The position numbers and the translations under genes were made by a program. A DNA stretch of 64,000 nt from Unio delphinus. Its lineage: Eukaryota > Mollusca > Bivalvia > Unionida > Unionidae. The first letter of the stretch is position 1; each line of letters starts with the position of its first letter. The stretch lies in NCBI GenBank assembly GCA_029339505.1, contig JAQISU010000163.1, positions 2,046,001 through 2,110,000 on the forward strand, written 5' to 3'. The notes under the pieces were generated by a model. It did not search any database. It saw only the letters and a program-made list of their open reading frames with translations, and had not been told where the DNA came from. Of the stretch, positions 23,989 through 36,123 are shown one piece after another.

Positions 23989-24310
23989 GTTTGTTTGTTT
24001 GTTTGTTTGATTATGATTTTTAACGTAGCTTGAAAAAAATTTCAATCATAACGCTATGATGTCTTCAGTGAGGCAGTTTATAGTGCTGTCTAGCACTGGG
24101 GCATCATGCTGCAGACATGTAGCATGATGTCCCACCCAGTCACATTATCCTGACACGAGTCCGAACAGTCCTAACACTTAATACTAAGCATCAAGCGAGG
24201 CAACAGTTAGTACCATTTATTTAATTCTTTGGTATGACTCGGCCGAGGATCGAACCTACAACCTCCCGCTTCCATGGTGGACGCTCTAACCACTAGGCCA
24301 CCAGAGCGGT
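23989..24310 (-). mobile_element. tRNA-derived SINE, family A, best full copy
   Basis: Read on the minus strand it starts ACCGCTCTGGTGGCCTAGTG, with A box TGGCCTAGTGGTTAGAGC and B box GGTTCGATCC. Pol III internal promoters of this kind drive SINE transcription. The body includes TGGTACTAACTGTTGCCTCG and GGATAATGTGACTGGGTGGG. A near-palindromic stretch around CATGCTACATGTCTGCAGCATGATG could fold as a hairpin. The 3' end is a (CAAA)n tail. It lies inside the purine-rich array, so it arrived after that array had formed. Confidence 0.85.
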
Positions 24311-24690
24311 AAAGTAAAAGGAGAGAGAGATGTAAAGAGGCTAGTAAAAAGAGATAGATGGAAAGAGGCTAGTAAAAGGAGAGAGATTGAAAGAGGCTTG
24401 TAAAAGGAGAGAGAGAAGGAGAGGCTAGTAAAAGGAGAGATAGATGGAAAGAGGCTAGTAAAAGGAGAGAGATGGAAAGAGGCTTGTAAAAGGAGAGAGA
24501 GAAGGAGAGGCTAGTAAAAGGAGAGATAGATGGAAAGAGGCTAGTAAAAGGAGAGAGAGATGGAAAGAGGCTAGTAAAAGGAGAGAGATGGAAAGAGGCT
24601 TGTAAAAGGAGAGAGAGAAGGAGAGGCTAGTAAAAGGAGAGATAGATGGAAAGAGGCTAGTAAAAGGAGAGACAGATGGAAATGATGACT
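24311..24690. repeat. Purine-rich ~28-bp repeat, right part
   Basis: Same unit as 23570-23988. Here a larger pattern repeats: AGGCTTGTAAAAGGAGAGAG then AGAAGGAGAGGCTAG recurs three times at about 90-120 base spacing. Confidence 0.9.
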
Positions 24691-27600
24691 AATCAGTGAT
24701 TGGAAATTGACCAAAAGCACCAGGTGATGCTGTCTGCCAGGCAATCTGAGTTTGATCAGTCACTCATTCAAATGATGATATTAGTTCTATCCGTAACAGA
24801 TTGGCTAAATGAAATTTGCATAACTTTTAACTATTTCTGCAAGACAGTGAATCTATCACATCATTTTTGTTTATGTAATTAATTAAATTGTTACATTTTA
24901 CATATGGAGGCTGGTTTTATTCTATTCTGTATCTCTTTTCAGTTCTCCACTATTCCATCGCTTAATTTCAAATCTTATTTTCATTAGGCAATAACACTGA
25001 TGTCAATCATCTAGATAACAATAATCAAAATCCTTAAGGTGTGGCAAAGATCTATCACTCATTCTATCCCACCCGCCACCCACTGTATCTGTCTCATGTG
25101 TCAGCATGCATTTAAAATTGATGATGAGTTATTAGAATGTATTATGCAATATTCATTTACTACTTAAATGGTGCAAGAATAAAGAAGAGGAAGAATACAT
25201 GATATGCAGTGAAGCTGAACTAATATGAAAAACAGAACATTGAATAACATGTTTGATAGTAATAAAATTAAGGTCTAACACACAAGCCATGCATAATTCA
25301 CATGTTAAGTTGCAAATATACAAAATGTACCCATTCAACTGGAAAGCACTAACATTTAAACTCCATACATCATCAATAAACCAAGAAATATTCATCAATA
25401 AAATAGAAATAACAGATTTCAAGTAATGAATTAGAATATTTGCCAAAAATTATATCAATGCATACAGACTCTGAATGTAGTATAAAAGGATCAAATAAAT
25501 CAATTTTAAATCATTTAGTACTACTCATTTGGCATGAGGTATCAACATGATCTTGTTTTGTTTAAAAAATATGCCATCAATTAGTGTTAACAATCACTGA
25601 CTGATAGCAGCACTACATCATCAAATAAGAAATTTCAATTTGTGTCAGAGGAAATGGGATATTAATATGACTTTATTTCATATAAAATTCAGTATGACAT
25701 TCAAAATATTTATCTGCTATTATAACTATATGGTTTTCAAAAAAGTTAACAGAAAAAGAAAATCAACCTGTTTTGCGAACTTCAACAAATAATGCATTTA
25801 CCTGGAATACAAAGTAAAAATTTAAAAAGAACTTAAAATATTGTGAATTTAATCTCAAACAGTCCTAAATATTCTATCACATGTCCAAATTTATGAATCT
25901 ACAATTGAACAGTAGTAATTTATTGTGATAATATGCCAATGGCATGAAATGTGGTGATGTGCTAAAAACAATTTGATATATCATAATAATATAATCCAAA
26001 ATGTCCTTGTCTACATTCAAAATAATTCCAAATTAATGTTTCAGTCCAAGATTATTAACACAGACTTTGTAATTCCAGTGAATAATAATTTGAATAAATA
26101 AATCCATCCATATTAAAAACTGATCACAACAAAAAGATTGATTCTGCTTCAGATGGTAAGTCAAGAATGATAATTTTCCTAGTAAACAACATTCATATAA
26201 GAAGCTAAGACACAATAATAAAGCCAGGATATAGGACAGCCTCCCCTCTAAAACATTAAATGTTATCAACAAGTTTAGGAATTTCTAAGTGCAAAACTGA
26301 TGTCCCAGACTCAGATTCAAATAAACACATTTCCTCAATTAAATAAGATATTTTTTATATTTAAGAGAAATATTAGCTATGTATTGTTTTTTTCAATACA
26401 AAATAGATGTTACTGGTCAGGTGCCCCATTAACATGATTTTGGACAAAGGTTAATTGCAAATACTGTTGTACATAACATACAATCATTAAGGAAATAAAA
26501 AAACAACACAAATTAAATAGTAAATAACAATAATAAATAGCAAATAACACTTGCACAGTCAATGTGAACTAATACCAAACTAGAAGCACAGACTTTTCTG
26601 GGCCTGTTTTTATGCTGAATTCCAGTCCCATTGCCCACACCAAAACATGTCAAAACTTTTTAAATGCCTGAGTGTAATTCAATATTACAATGTTCACAAA
26701 TCTTTACTTAGCAAATCTGTGTGAATTACCAGTGTGTAAAACAATTCTGAATTCTCAAATATATCCCCTTGGTGTTAGAACTAGAGGTAAGATTGAGTGA
26801 CAAAAAAAAAAAACCACACAGACATCATCATCTAGAATAAGATGTCCTATTATCTTCTTAAGTTTAAAAACTCTATCAATTTCTTTGTTGTATAAATTTT
26901 CACAAATATTACATGAACATTCAATCAAAGATAAAATATAGACTATTTCTCGTATTTTAGAAGATGGTCCATCTTAATTCTAACAAACAGGTCATGGCAG
27001 GATGAAGCACTATAATATACATTTTACATCCTACTGGACCAGGACGAAGTTTGATTAATGTGAAGTCTTAAAGCTTTACACTGTTCATAGCTCCATTTAG
27101 TTTTGCACCAATGATTTTTCAACAACATTTTTCACATTACTTTAATTTGTTTGGCTAATTAGTGGGTCACCAACAATTCACATTCCTTAAGTCTGCATTT
27201 AATTATGTATATTATGGTGTCTAAATCTTGTTATGTTTCTTCATTTCCTTTGATGAACTAGTCTCAGTAGTTGATCAATGAACTGACTTACATTTTCTGT
27301 CTTTGCTCAAATATCTGAAATGCATTCATTTCAACCAAATTTTTTTTCAAAAAATGCACCAACCAGAAAAATAAATTTTGTAAGTACATATGGCACATGG
27401 AATAAATTGTATCCATCCCCACCCCCAACAAAATATGTAACATGGTTTATAAATCTTTTATTTCAAATTTAACTACCAACAATTCATAAAGGTTCACACA
27501 TTAAAGGCAGCCTGGTGTTTTCTTAATATGGCCCTGACTTTTGTCAAAACAGATTTAAATAAATTATGAATCAATCATCAATCATTTAAAGAATGCACTG

Positions 27601-28087
27601 ACCTCTCCCCATAACAGTCTCAATAACCATAATTCATCCGTGGTTTTAGCTGGTCACAATCAATTTTTCTAAGTACAGCAATGTACAGTAACAATGATGA
27701 AAATACAGTAATCTTAAAGAAATTAAAGTAATGGAGTTAATAAAACATATATTTGTGTACAGTGTCTTGCTGTTTTGTTGTTGATCCATTGACAATAAAT
27801 GAATAATATGTCAATTGCCTGCACTGGTGTAAAGCAGTGAAAATGACAACAAGGCACACTATACTATAATAAATAAGAAAAACAATAGACATGGAACCAA
27901 GCATAATTTATTTACTTTTTGCATCCAGTTTGGAGACTTTTGAATCAGGTTTTTTTGTTCTAATTTTTTATTAAAATATTAAGTTACAGTAATGGAAAGG
28001 AAACGATGTAATGGACCCATGGTAACCTTGGAAACTAGGTATTATACAACAAAAGTATAAACATAACTTACCTTAGGTAAGTAGTGT
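24691..28087. other. Long AT-rich stretch, no gene recognised
   Basis: About 3.4 kb without tandem arrays, recognisable elements or long frames. It is the longest such stretch in the window and could be intron or 3' UTR. A polyA run lies at 26803-26813. Confidence 0.5.
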
Positions 28088-28088
28088 C

Positions 28089-28171
28089 ACACATACATAC
28101 ATACATACATACATACATACATACATACATACATACATACATACATACATACATACATACATACATACATA
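28089..28171. repeat. (ACAT)n microsatellite
   Basis: About 20 uninterrupted copies of the tetranucleotide. Confidence 0.97.
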
Positions 28172-29250
28172 GAATCTGAGGGGACAAGAGACAGAAATAT
28201 ATTTAAATAGGACAAATAAGTAATCAAAAATCATCTTAAAAGAAAGAAAATGAACAAAGGTTTTTAAATTTTATAAGGATTTTGACTTTTTTTAAATGTG
28301 TGTTTACATATATAATATGTACTGTCCGCTTTCCTCCAATATGTTCTCAGACAGTTCAAAGTGGTTGTTTACTGGCTCCATGGGTGACGATTTCCAATGA
28401 GAAAAGGTCTATGAACAACAGAGTTCATCTAAATTATCATATTTTAAAAATACTAAAAAGGTGAATTTTATTAACATATAAAACATATTTTGAATTTCTG
28501 CTATCATATATCATAATAATGACCTCATAATAATGACCATCAAAATTGCAAAACATTTTAGTTTCATTGTACTCAACAAACCCCATAACTGTATCTGCAA
28601 ATAAAAAATTATTAGCTTTTAGCTCCATTACTTTGTGTTACATAACAGTATTTTCATATCCATTGCGATCTATTACTATATATCAACGTCCATTACCGTG
28701 TTTAGAAAGACCTCGCCCAAAAACAACATGCTACGACACAGAGGTGTATACTGTGCAAATAATTCGTTGTTATCTTTTCTTTGGTACTGGCAGATTGCTG
28801 TATTGATCTGCATTGAAAGCATAACAATTCTTGGCATCTCGACTGCTACTGTACTAAGAAGAATATCTGCCAACCAATTCCTCTTACATGTATGTGTACA
28901 GGTAACAAAGAACTTTCAACCAACTGCATACATCGTAAGTGTTTTTTTTTTTCTTTCTATCTTCTTTTCTTTTTAAAACTTAGTAATTCTATTGAGGGTC
29001 ACGTGCAAGATTTATTTACCTCCGAAATTGAAGAGCTTAAGCAACTCCATTACTGAAGATCTTTGTTGTCGTTTTCACAATTGAAGTGGTCTAATAAGCA
29101 TAGGCAATTTTATGTTTTGCATGTTAAATGAGCTTTTAAAAAGAATGTTATTAAATTTAAATTACAATTAAGAAGTATATCGATTGCCTAAAGAAAAGTA
29201 ATAAAAGTTAACAAGTTCGGCTTTGTACATGTTTAAAATTATTTTACTAC
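28172..29250. other. AT-rich stretch with overlapping small frames
   Basis: Overlapping open frames at 28546-28976 on both strands have no family match I can name. A splice-donor-like CATCGTAAGTG near 28932 follows the longer plus-strand frame but there is no matching acceptor I trust. Confidence 0.35.
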
Positions 29251-29449
29251 GTTAACGTCAGGGCCGGCTCTTCCGCTAGGCGAACTAAGAAATCGCCTAG
29301 GGCGCTGGGCTAAGGGGAGCGCCAAAAAAAATTGCAAATTGGGTTTTATTTCATGATGAGCGGGTGGGGGAGGGCGTGAATAGGAAGGTGGCGCCAAATA
29401 TCTGATCTCGCCTAGGGCGCCAAAATGCCTTGCACCGGCTGGTTAACGT
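29251..29449. mobile_element. hAT-like MITE with 8-bp target duplication
   Basis: A 183-base element (29259-29441) starts CAGGGCCGGCTC and its far end, read in reverse, starts CAGCCGGTGC, an imperfect inverted pair. GTTAACGT occurs on both sides (29251-29258 and 29442-29449), an exact 8-base target duplication. CAGGG ends with 8-base duplications are typical of the hAT superfamily. The interior has inverted GCCTAGGGCGC and GGCGCCA blocks and no coding frame. Confidence 0.85.
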
Positions 29450-29862
29450 ACACGTTTTGGGCGCCAAACAAAGGGGACACTGTGGTAAACATTTTTCCAG
29501 CTGTTGTAGTCATATCTCGGCAGTAAGTTTCACAAAACTTAAATTCAGTTGGTGGCGGTGATAATTGGGGTATACGGCGCCACTAATAAATATTGACTGG
29601 GGTCTTCGACATGCCCCAAAGTTATCGGCGTAGGGACAATATACAGAATTGAATAGTACAGTTGAGTTGAATTGCCAGCGCAGAGACGCTTGCTTAGCTG
29701 CGACGATGCAAATTGAGACAATGGCCGTGAAATCGCACTCTGTGCTGATATTGTGGTGTTAATTCGTTGTCAATTTCCGAAAACGATCGTGCCTAATGGT
29801 TTCTTACCATATTTACCCCAAAAGCATTCCATCACTATTTTATTTACAGTAAACATATATAT

Positions 29863-29896
29863 AGGCGAACTAGGCAATCGCCTAGGGAGCTGGGCT
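29863..29896 (+). mobile_element. Fragment of the same hAT-like MITE family
   Basis: TAGGCGAACTAGGCAATCGC followed by CTAGGGAGCTGGGCT matches the 5' subterminal part of the element at 29259. GGCGCCA blocks near 29460 and 29575 suggest more relics between the two. Confidence 0.65.
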
Positions 29897-29917
29897 GTGT
29901 GTTGTAAAGTTTAGCGC

Positions 29918-30121
29918 CATTTTTCAGCACAATACATGGCGGACAGTACTATTGGTGGAGGAAGAACCAGCAAATGAACCTCCGATCCACGAGAAGCTAC
30001 TGGCAAGTTTTCTCACATAACTACATCAGCCGAATCTTAGAGACTCGAACCCACGCCGACAGAGGTGAGATGGCAGCGATCCGTAACGGAAAGCGCGTTA
30101 GACCACTCAGTCACTTGGGGC

Positions 30122-30123
<2 letters not shown>
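29918..30123 (-). mobile_element. tRNA-derived SINE, family C
   Basis: On the minus strand it begins GGGCCCCAAGTGACTGAGTG, with an A-box-like GTGACTGAGTGGTCTAACGC and B box GGTTCGAGTC. The body holds GAGAAAACTTGCCAGTAGC and the complement of TGGTGGAGGAAGAACC. It matches 44034-44271. Its 5' end directly abuts a long TA run. Confidence 0.7.

Positions 30124-30216
<93 letters not shown>
30124..30216. repeat. (TA)n microsatellite
   Basis: About 45 TA dinucleotides with one GT interruption near the right end. Confidence 0.97.
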
Positions 30217-30893
30217 GTTATATGCAAGGTTAACATTACAAGACGTGCACGGAATGCTCTTTATAGCCCAGAGTTAAGCGGAAACGCTCTTTATAGCCCA
30301 GAGTTAAGCAGAAACTTATACTAAAACTCATAAATACGCATCTTTTAAAGCAATAATGTAACTTGTACATTAAAGGTGACTACTTATCAGGAAACGATAA
30401 GTTTATTTTAATTTAAGAAAAGTCAGTTGTGAAGCTTGCAAAAATTGAAGTATTTTTATGAGATCGCCCGTAAATGTCTCTTTATACTTTTTTTTAAAAT
30501 TAAAAATAACAAAATTTTAATCAATTTTTTGTGCTTATCTTGAATTTTTTAAATATAAAAACAACGTTTTTGTGTCGGTCGTTACATGTTACTGTTATCT
30601 ACTTATTTACTATAATATATGAATGTGTTATGTATATGTATTCATTTGAAAGATTGTGAATCGTTTTACGACTTTCAGGTGCATACTTGTTTTCTATCTG
30701 AGCTTGACGTAATTTATGACGTCCACTGTATATTTTCTCGTTTGTTGAGTACGTTGTTTACTAGCACACTCTGCTAACTATCTTGCCTGGATGTTGGCAC
30801 TCCACACAAAGTGTTCTTGCCGATTATATCCCCCCAAAAAATTCAATATCAACACCGCCCATTTTTATCCAGATCCTCTCTAATATCAGCACG
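30217..30893. other. AT-rich spacer
   Basis: A short duplication of CTCTTTATAGCCCAGAGTTA occurs at about 30258 and 30288. Otherwise nothing is supported. Confidence 0.4.
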
Positions 30894-31000
30894 TGACAGC
30901 TACATTGGCCTAGTGGTCGGATGCGAGAGGTCGCGGATTCGAACCCCGCCCCCCGAAGACAACAAATGGTACTAACGGTTGCATCGCTAGGTATATACAG
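30894..31000 (+). mobile_element. Family A SINE, 5' part only, plus strand
   Basis: TTGGCCTAGTGGTCGGATGC gives the A box and GCGGATTCGAACCCC the B box. It continues with AATGGTACTAACGGTTGCATCG, the plus-strand form of the family A body, then stops matching at about 31000. This is the only family A copy on the plus strand here. Confidence 0.7.
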
Positions 31001-31935
31001 AACAAAACATATTAGAAAAGTAGGTAACCGAAAACGTATTCAGTAATCTAGGCCTCCAGCCCATAATATATGAAATTAAAAATAAGACTTCACTTTTAAC
31101 AATATAGTAAAACACGTTTGTTTAGGTGTTGATGCTGCTACTTTTTAACGGATCATTTAAAAGCAAAATAAATTTTAACTGAACCATTATCAATAAGGTT
31201 TGTATTCTTAATGGGCATGACATCTATAATTGATCTATTCAAGGTTTGAAGTATAGTACATTTCGTCGAGAAAACCCTGTATTAAATCGCTATAACAAGT
31301 ACATACAAAATGATACCCAGCCTTTAGACTCTTGATAATTTTTTAAGACATAATTTGTAAATTATTTTATCTCTTTCAGTTTTAATGTGTCTTCATCATT
31401 CAATCATTAAACGAGGTTTAGAACATCGAAAAGATGCAAATGCTTTTCTCACAATGACAGGCACATCTAATGTGAAATATTTTTTCCATTTCCAATAACA
31501 ACTTGTACTGACTATAATAAACATATGTTGTAGAATCGCCTGTTTTAGTAGACCAGATCTCTTACGAGGAATAAAAGAGAAGCTGCTTGAACACATAAAA
31601 CTGTCACTCAATTATTGCGCTAGCCATGCAAAACTAAAATCAGAAGACGACAAAGACCTTTTTAAAAAATAGTACTGGCCCTTGTATTTTATGCCAGCAT
31701 CAACAGTGAAGTTTTTAAACATTACTGGCCCATGTGCTTTTTAAACATAATAGGTAGCGTCTGCTTGTCAGCATCTAGTGCTTTCAATGCTTGTGGTGCC
31801 GGTATGATTTTTCCACCTTCCAGTCATTCTCGATGTGAAAAGCAACCCCATATATACATAAGTTCTCAGATAGCATTCCTTTTGAAAGAGTTATTTCGTT
31901 TTTGATAGATTAAATTCAATTCCTTTTTTTCAAAA
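31001..31935. other. Spacer possibly including LINE remnants
   Basis: The minus-strand frame at 31396-31611 may be a decayed continuation of the reverse transcriptase fragment at 31942-32145, but I see no diagnostic motif. Confidence 0.3.
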
Positions 31936-31941
31936 CAGAAT

Positions 31942-32145
31942 TCATATGTCGCAATAAAATGTTGCAATAACCGTAGTTTCAGCACAATTAGCCACACCAT
32001 CCGCATACAATAAGACGCGGTATATTTTCTGCGATGTAAATACACATATAATACTTAATTCGTAACTTTGTACTAAATCGTCTATAACAAGAAAAAAATG
32101 ACTTGGGCTTAGAACACATCTTTGTCTTGTTCGAGCAAACGACAC
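31942..32145 (-). pseudogene. Reverse transcriptase fragment of a non-LTR retrotransposon
   Basis: The minus-strand frame reads TRQRCVLSPSHFFLVIDDL and later VLLYADGVANCAET. These correspond to the RQGC-LSP...LF...INDL block and the catalytic YADD box of LINE reverse transcriptases. The second catalytic Asp is Gly (YADG), so the enzyme is dead. The frame starts with a non-ATG codon because it is a fragment. Confidence 0.75.
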
Positions 32146-32159
32146 GGAGTTAAATTTTA

Positions 32160-32620
32160 GTAAGTTTCCATGATACCAAGATTCACTAGTAGTGAAAACA
32201 GACCAAAACCGAATGATGCCCCTGTCATAACATAGTCCATATTACAATCTAGTGATGTACATTGGTGGTGTGATTACTGTGGCAGTATTTACTGTAGGAA
32301 ACCGGTAAATTACACAAAGGAATAAACAAGAAAGGACTCGGGAGATACCATTTATGTCGCCAAGGCTGTAAATGTGGTACAGTTGTGTTGGCGAAATGTG
32401 CATGGAAACCATAAATTGAATGGCCTAAGGTGGCGGAGTTAAAATAGTTCCCTGTGTTAGTGGGGAGTTGTATCGTTCTTACGGCGTGAACTGCTGACGG
32501 TACGGAAACCTATCAAGAGAAACCATGCAGATGTGCGGTTTATATATATTTGGCAGGTTGGAGATCTGTGGTCTTGCATTGATTAGAGTTAAATTTTTAT
32601 ATAGAACGGACACTTCGGGC
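32160..32620. other. Spacer, no feature recognised
   Basis: Slightly higher GC than the surroundings; no domain, tRNA-like box or repeat found. Confidence 0.35.
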
Positions 32621-32627
32621 ATTCTAA

Positions 32628-32718
32628 TTTACAACTGAAGTTGTATGAAAGCCTTTGAAAATTCGAGGTAAACGTATGACTTCTTGCGGGAATCGCGCCA
32701 AAGTTTGATAACCATTAA
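32628..32718 (-). mobile_element. Dispersed repeat family D, copy 2
   Basis: Its reverse complement matches 34238-34337 over about 85 bases, sharing GGCGCGA, GAAGTCATA, CAAAG-CTT-CATACAACTT and AGTTGTAA. It abuts a long AT run, as the family C SINE at 29918 abuts a TA run. Confidence 0.5.

Positions 32719-32805
<87 letters not shown>
32719..32805. repeat. (AT)n microsatellite
   Basis: About 43 pure AT dinucleotides. Confidence 0.97.
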
Positions 32806-32808
<3 letters not shown>

Positions 32809-34237
32809 ATATTTTGTCTACAAAGTCAAACAAAAGAACATTTATCGACTCACGGAACATTTTGCCTCTCAATCCACAAGATGTTCATTTATAATACCCA
32901 CCCACCCCAAACACACACACACACACACAGAGAGAAATTATCGAAAACTTTAATCAGTTATTTAGCATTTGGTAATAGGCAAACGTCTGTTCTGTTATTA
33001 AGCAGGTTACAGCACAAATGCAGTTCGCTCAGTTATGATTAATTTGGATGTAGCTCTATTACCAATCCTACAAGTTCTTGTGAGTTTCAAATAGAAAACA
33101 AGCACCCTTTTTTGTGCAGACTGTTTTTTTTAAGTTTTCTTCTTCTTATTTTTTTTACTCTTGTTCGCATTCTCGTTAATGAATTATCTATGCTCATAAT
33201 TGGAAAGGAACCAGTTAGTTGAAAAAACTTGTTTAAAGTCCTTCTGCCCTGTATTCAAACTTGGAATCTTGGCAATAACATGTTTAAACTCACCTCCAAA
33301 ACTCCTTTGGAACTAATTGTATAGGGTAGTTTTTTTAAAAAAAATTGTATTGTTTGAGGCATTTCATGTAAGCTGCAATTGTAACCGAAACAGTGTTTTC
33401 GCTACTCTGTGAGAAGTTCATATACCTATCTGCAAAACCGAAACCGCGTAGGACCCCCCCCCCCCCCACCTACCCCTTTCATGCACTTAGTTCCAGCTAT
33501 TGAGTGTTGGTTGTGGTTGTAAGTGATTTTATGGGTTTTTGTTTCTGTGAGACACCACGGTGTCGTGAAATAAGTATTGCCACACAAAACTTCGTTTACT
33601 AATCAATTTTGATTCTTAAATTTAAATGACTTGCTAAATAAGTAATGGTAAATTGGTGAGGCATATTATGATTCATTCTTCGGGAAATGAAAGGTATTAG
33701 GTTGGAGCCAGCACACTGATACCAAAGATAAGACGAGACAACATTTTGCTGCTATTTAAAAGACGAGAATTGTGACACGTGGTATTTCACTGACGAGATT
33801 TGAGACACGTGGTATTTCACTGACGAGACAAAGATAATGAGGAAACATTGATCCCAGCAAAAGATGGAATATTTTTTCTCCGTTTCATAATAGTTTAGAT
33901 TGCACTTAAATACATGTGTACATAGAATTTATTTTAAAGATCGAAATGGTTCTCAAAATAAATTCAGGAGTACATTTAAAGCTCCGTGCTCTAATATCTA
34001 ATGTAGCGTACATCTCCGAGATTCAGTGTATCTTTCTTAGTCGGTTCTCAAATGTAACCTAAAATGTAGACCGCATCCTTAGTAAGTCATACTTTCAGAG
34101 CAATAATATGTTCATTAAAAAGAATTCTGCAGTTCCACCATGGACAGGCCATACTCCATAGAATGAATTGTAAAAAAAAAATATCACACAAAAAACAAAC
34201 ACACAACATAAAAGTAATGTAATACGCACAGGGGTAT
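32806..34237. other. AT-rich spacer with small repeats
   Basis: A (CA)n run lies at about 32911-32928, a C run at about 33455-33468, and a 33-base tandem duplication (ACACGTGGTATTTCACTGACG twice) at about 33769-33830. No gene is recognised. Confidence 0.45.
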
Positions 34238-34337
34238 TCACTTGACCGAGCGGTGTCAAAACCCTGGCGCGAGTCACGCTGGAAGTCATAAATTTTCCCC
34301 AAATTTCCAAAGACTTCCATACAACTTGAGTTGTAAA
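34238..34337 (+). mobile_element. Dispersed repeat family D, copy 1
   Basis: CTTGACCGAGCGGTGTCAAA looks like a tRNA A box; CTGGCGCGAGTCACGCTGGA follows, then CTTCCATACAACTTGAGTTG. The reverse complement of 32628-32718 matches. It may be a SINE derived from a Ser- or Leu-type tRNA. Confidence 0.5.
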
Positions 34338-34916
34338 ATGGAAAGAGAGACGTGTCTGCTATAACTAATAATCTTTGCTCTAATCAATTGGCGACCCAGA
34401 GGAGACAACTTGCCCAAACGTCCATTAACTGCACCTTAGCATGGTTTTTCTCCATTATCATCCCATTTCCGTACCGCAAGCCCGTCATGCCATAGAAATT
34501 ACACCAGTATTCCCTTACTAACTGGGAATTATTTAACTGCGCGACCCTAGGCCAGTCAATCCACAGAATTTCCGGCGTATCACGCTCATATACATACGCC
34601 CATTTTCCACTATGGCCACATAAACGGCACCTACCAAGTTCCAACTTATTGATTCCATTCTATAATTTACTGATTTCCAACCATAAATGCTGCCTGTTCA
34701 ATCACAATACTTGTATACACCGCTGAGTTTTAATATGGACTATGTTACTGAAAGGGACAGTCATTCGGCTTGTACCCAAATTCACTGCTAACGACCCCAG
34801 CATGGTTCAAATTCACTAACACTTACTCCAAATTTATTACAGTAATATTAATTGCAACAGTACCACCAAAAGTAAGCATCGCGAGGTAATTTTGAGATTC
34901 GGCCAATTTCATATAA

Positions 34917-34986
34917 GATAATAATAAAAATGAGGACTTTGTATAGCGCCTAATCTTTAGAAGCTCTAAGCGCTTTACAACATCTT
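34917..34986 (-). mobile_element. L2/CR1-type LINE 3' end (or a SINE sharing that tail)
   Basis: The reverse complement reads TGTAAAGCGCTTAGAGCTTC then TAAAGATTAGGCGCTATACA and AAGTCCT, ending in a short AT-rich tail. It is nearly identical to the 3' end of the LINE at 57563-58629. Only about 65 bases match, so it is either an extremely truncated LINE or a SINE that borrowed the tail. Confidence 0.75.
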
Positions 34987-36050
34987 TAAGGGTATGGATA
35001 TCCAAAAATAACTATCTGGATACATTTAATAAAGTGTTCATAGATGATATGTAGAAGAAAACTGCTGTCTAAAAGTGAATTCTTACATAAAGAAAAACCC
35101 AATCAGCTCCCTCATCATCCTGTTTTCGAGGGATTAGGGTTGTTCATTTCTTTAATAAGTGTATCAGATAAACGATTATATGTAACACATGGCTATGTGT
35201 AGCACCACTTTCATACTTTGGTTTGACTGAACTGCAGAAACATAGCTCGTGCTCATAATTAATATTGTAATTCGCTTTTTTGGTTACTTCGTAGTAAACG
35301 TGCATTTATTTATGTGATATTCTAGATTTTGCAACTGTTGAATTGAATTGTAACTTTGGAAAATTGTTGCAGTGTGTACAAATAGTTGATATGGATGTAC
35401 GGATAGCATGGCTATTTGAATATTTGTGTACACTTTGTAGGAGTGCAATGTACCGATGATATGTAGTTCATGCCGTGCTTTTATTACGATGCTGTTTACC
35501 CTACAAGAATGTATGGGTATTTCGATGTGCACGAATGCGAGACCGAAAAATGTAATAGCCTTTATCTGATGGTTGATTATTGGTTAGTGTGAGACGAGAT
35601 GGCTAGGAAAATATGCTAACGTCCTTGTGTTTTCACGAGAAGATTTTAGGGGACAGACTTCTGGCATGGTTTAGTCCTAAGTCTATAAGCGGGAGACGGA
35701 GTAAATACTAATGATTAAATCAATTTTGAACTGAAGGCGTGTCGGGAAAGAAGTCGAGGAGAAATTGGAGAAGGCGCAGTTAAGGAGGAGAAGGAGCTAG
35801 GACAGATGTCGGAAGGAGAGAAGGAATTAACGGTATAGGAGAGCTACAGATGAATAGGAAACAAGGATAGGTGATAAGCTATCTCACACTATAAATCAAA
35901 TGATGCAATAGGCTTTTACTTTGTCGAGAAGACGAAGAAGCTTGGGTAATTATTATCATTTAACTATTGAATTGTATTACATTGTTATTCATTTGAATTT
36001 CACCTTTGTGTACTCACTAATTTAACTGTCGGTATTGCTCGGAGCTTTAC
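34987..36050. other. Spacer, no feature recognised
   Basis: Purine-rich patch at about 35750-35880 (GGAGAAGGCGCAG, GGAGGAGAAGGAG); no gene is supported. Confidence 0.4.
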
Positions 36051-36070
36051 CTCTCTCTCTCTCTCTCTCT

Positions 36071-36122
<52 letters not shown>
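36051..36122. repeat. (CT)n(CA)n compound microsatellite
   Basis: CT repeats to 36073 then CA repeats to 36122. Confidence 0.97.

Positions 36123-36123
<1 letters not shown>

Noticed and set aside
24260..24310. tRNA-like A and B boxes as a true tRNA gene
   Set aside because: The tRNA-like part continues into a long shared body and a simple tail and recurs elsewhere, so it is a SINE; it does not fold into a complete tRNA by eye.
28546..28976. Overlapping 86- and 113-codon frames
   Set aside because: No domain recognised; overlapping frames on both strands suggest chance, and the end runs into a T tract.
34384..34644. 86-codon minus-strand frame with CRLCGHSG
   Set aside because: The composition is protein-like, but there is only one CxxC pair, no family match I can name and no splice context. 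Worth a protein search, not an annotation.
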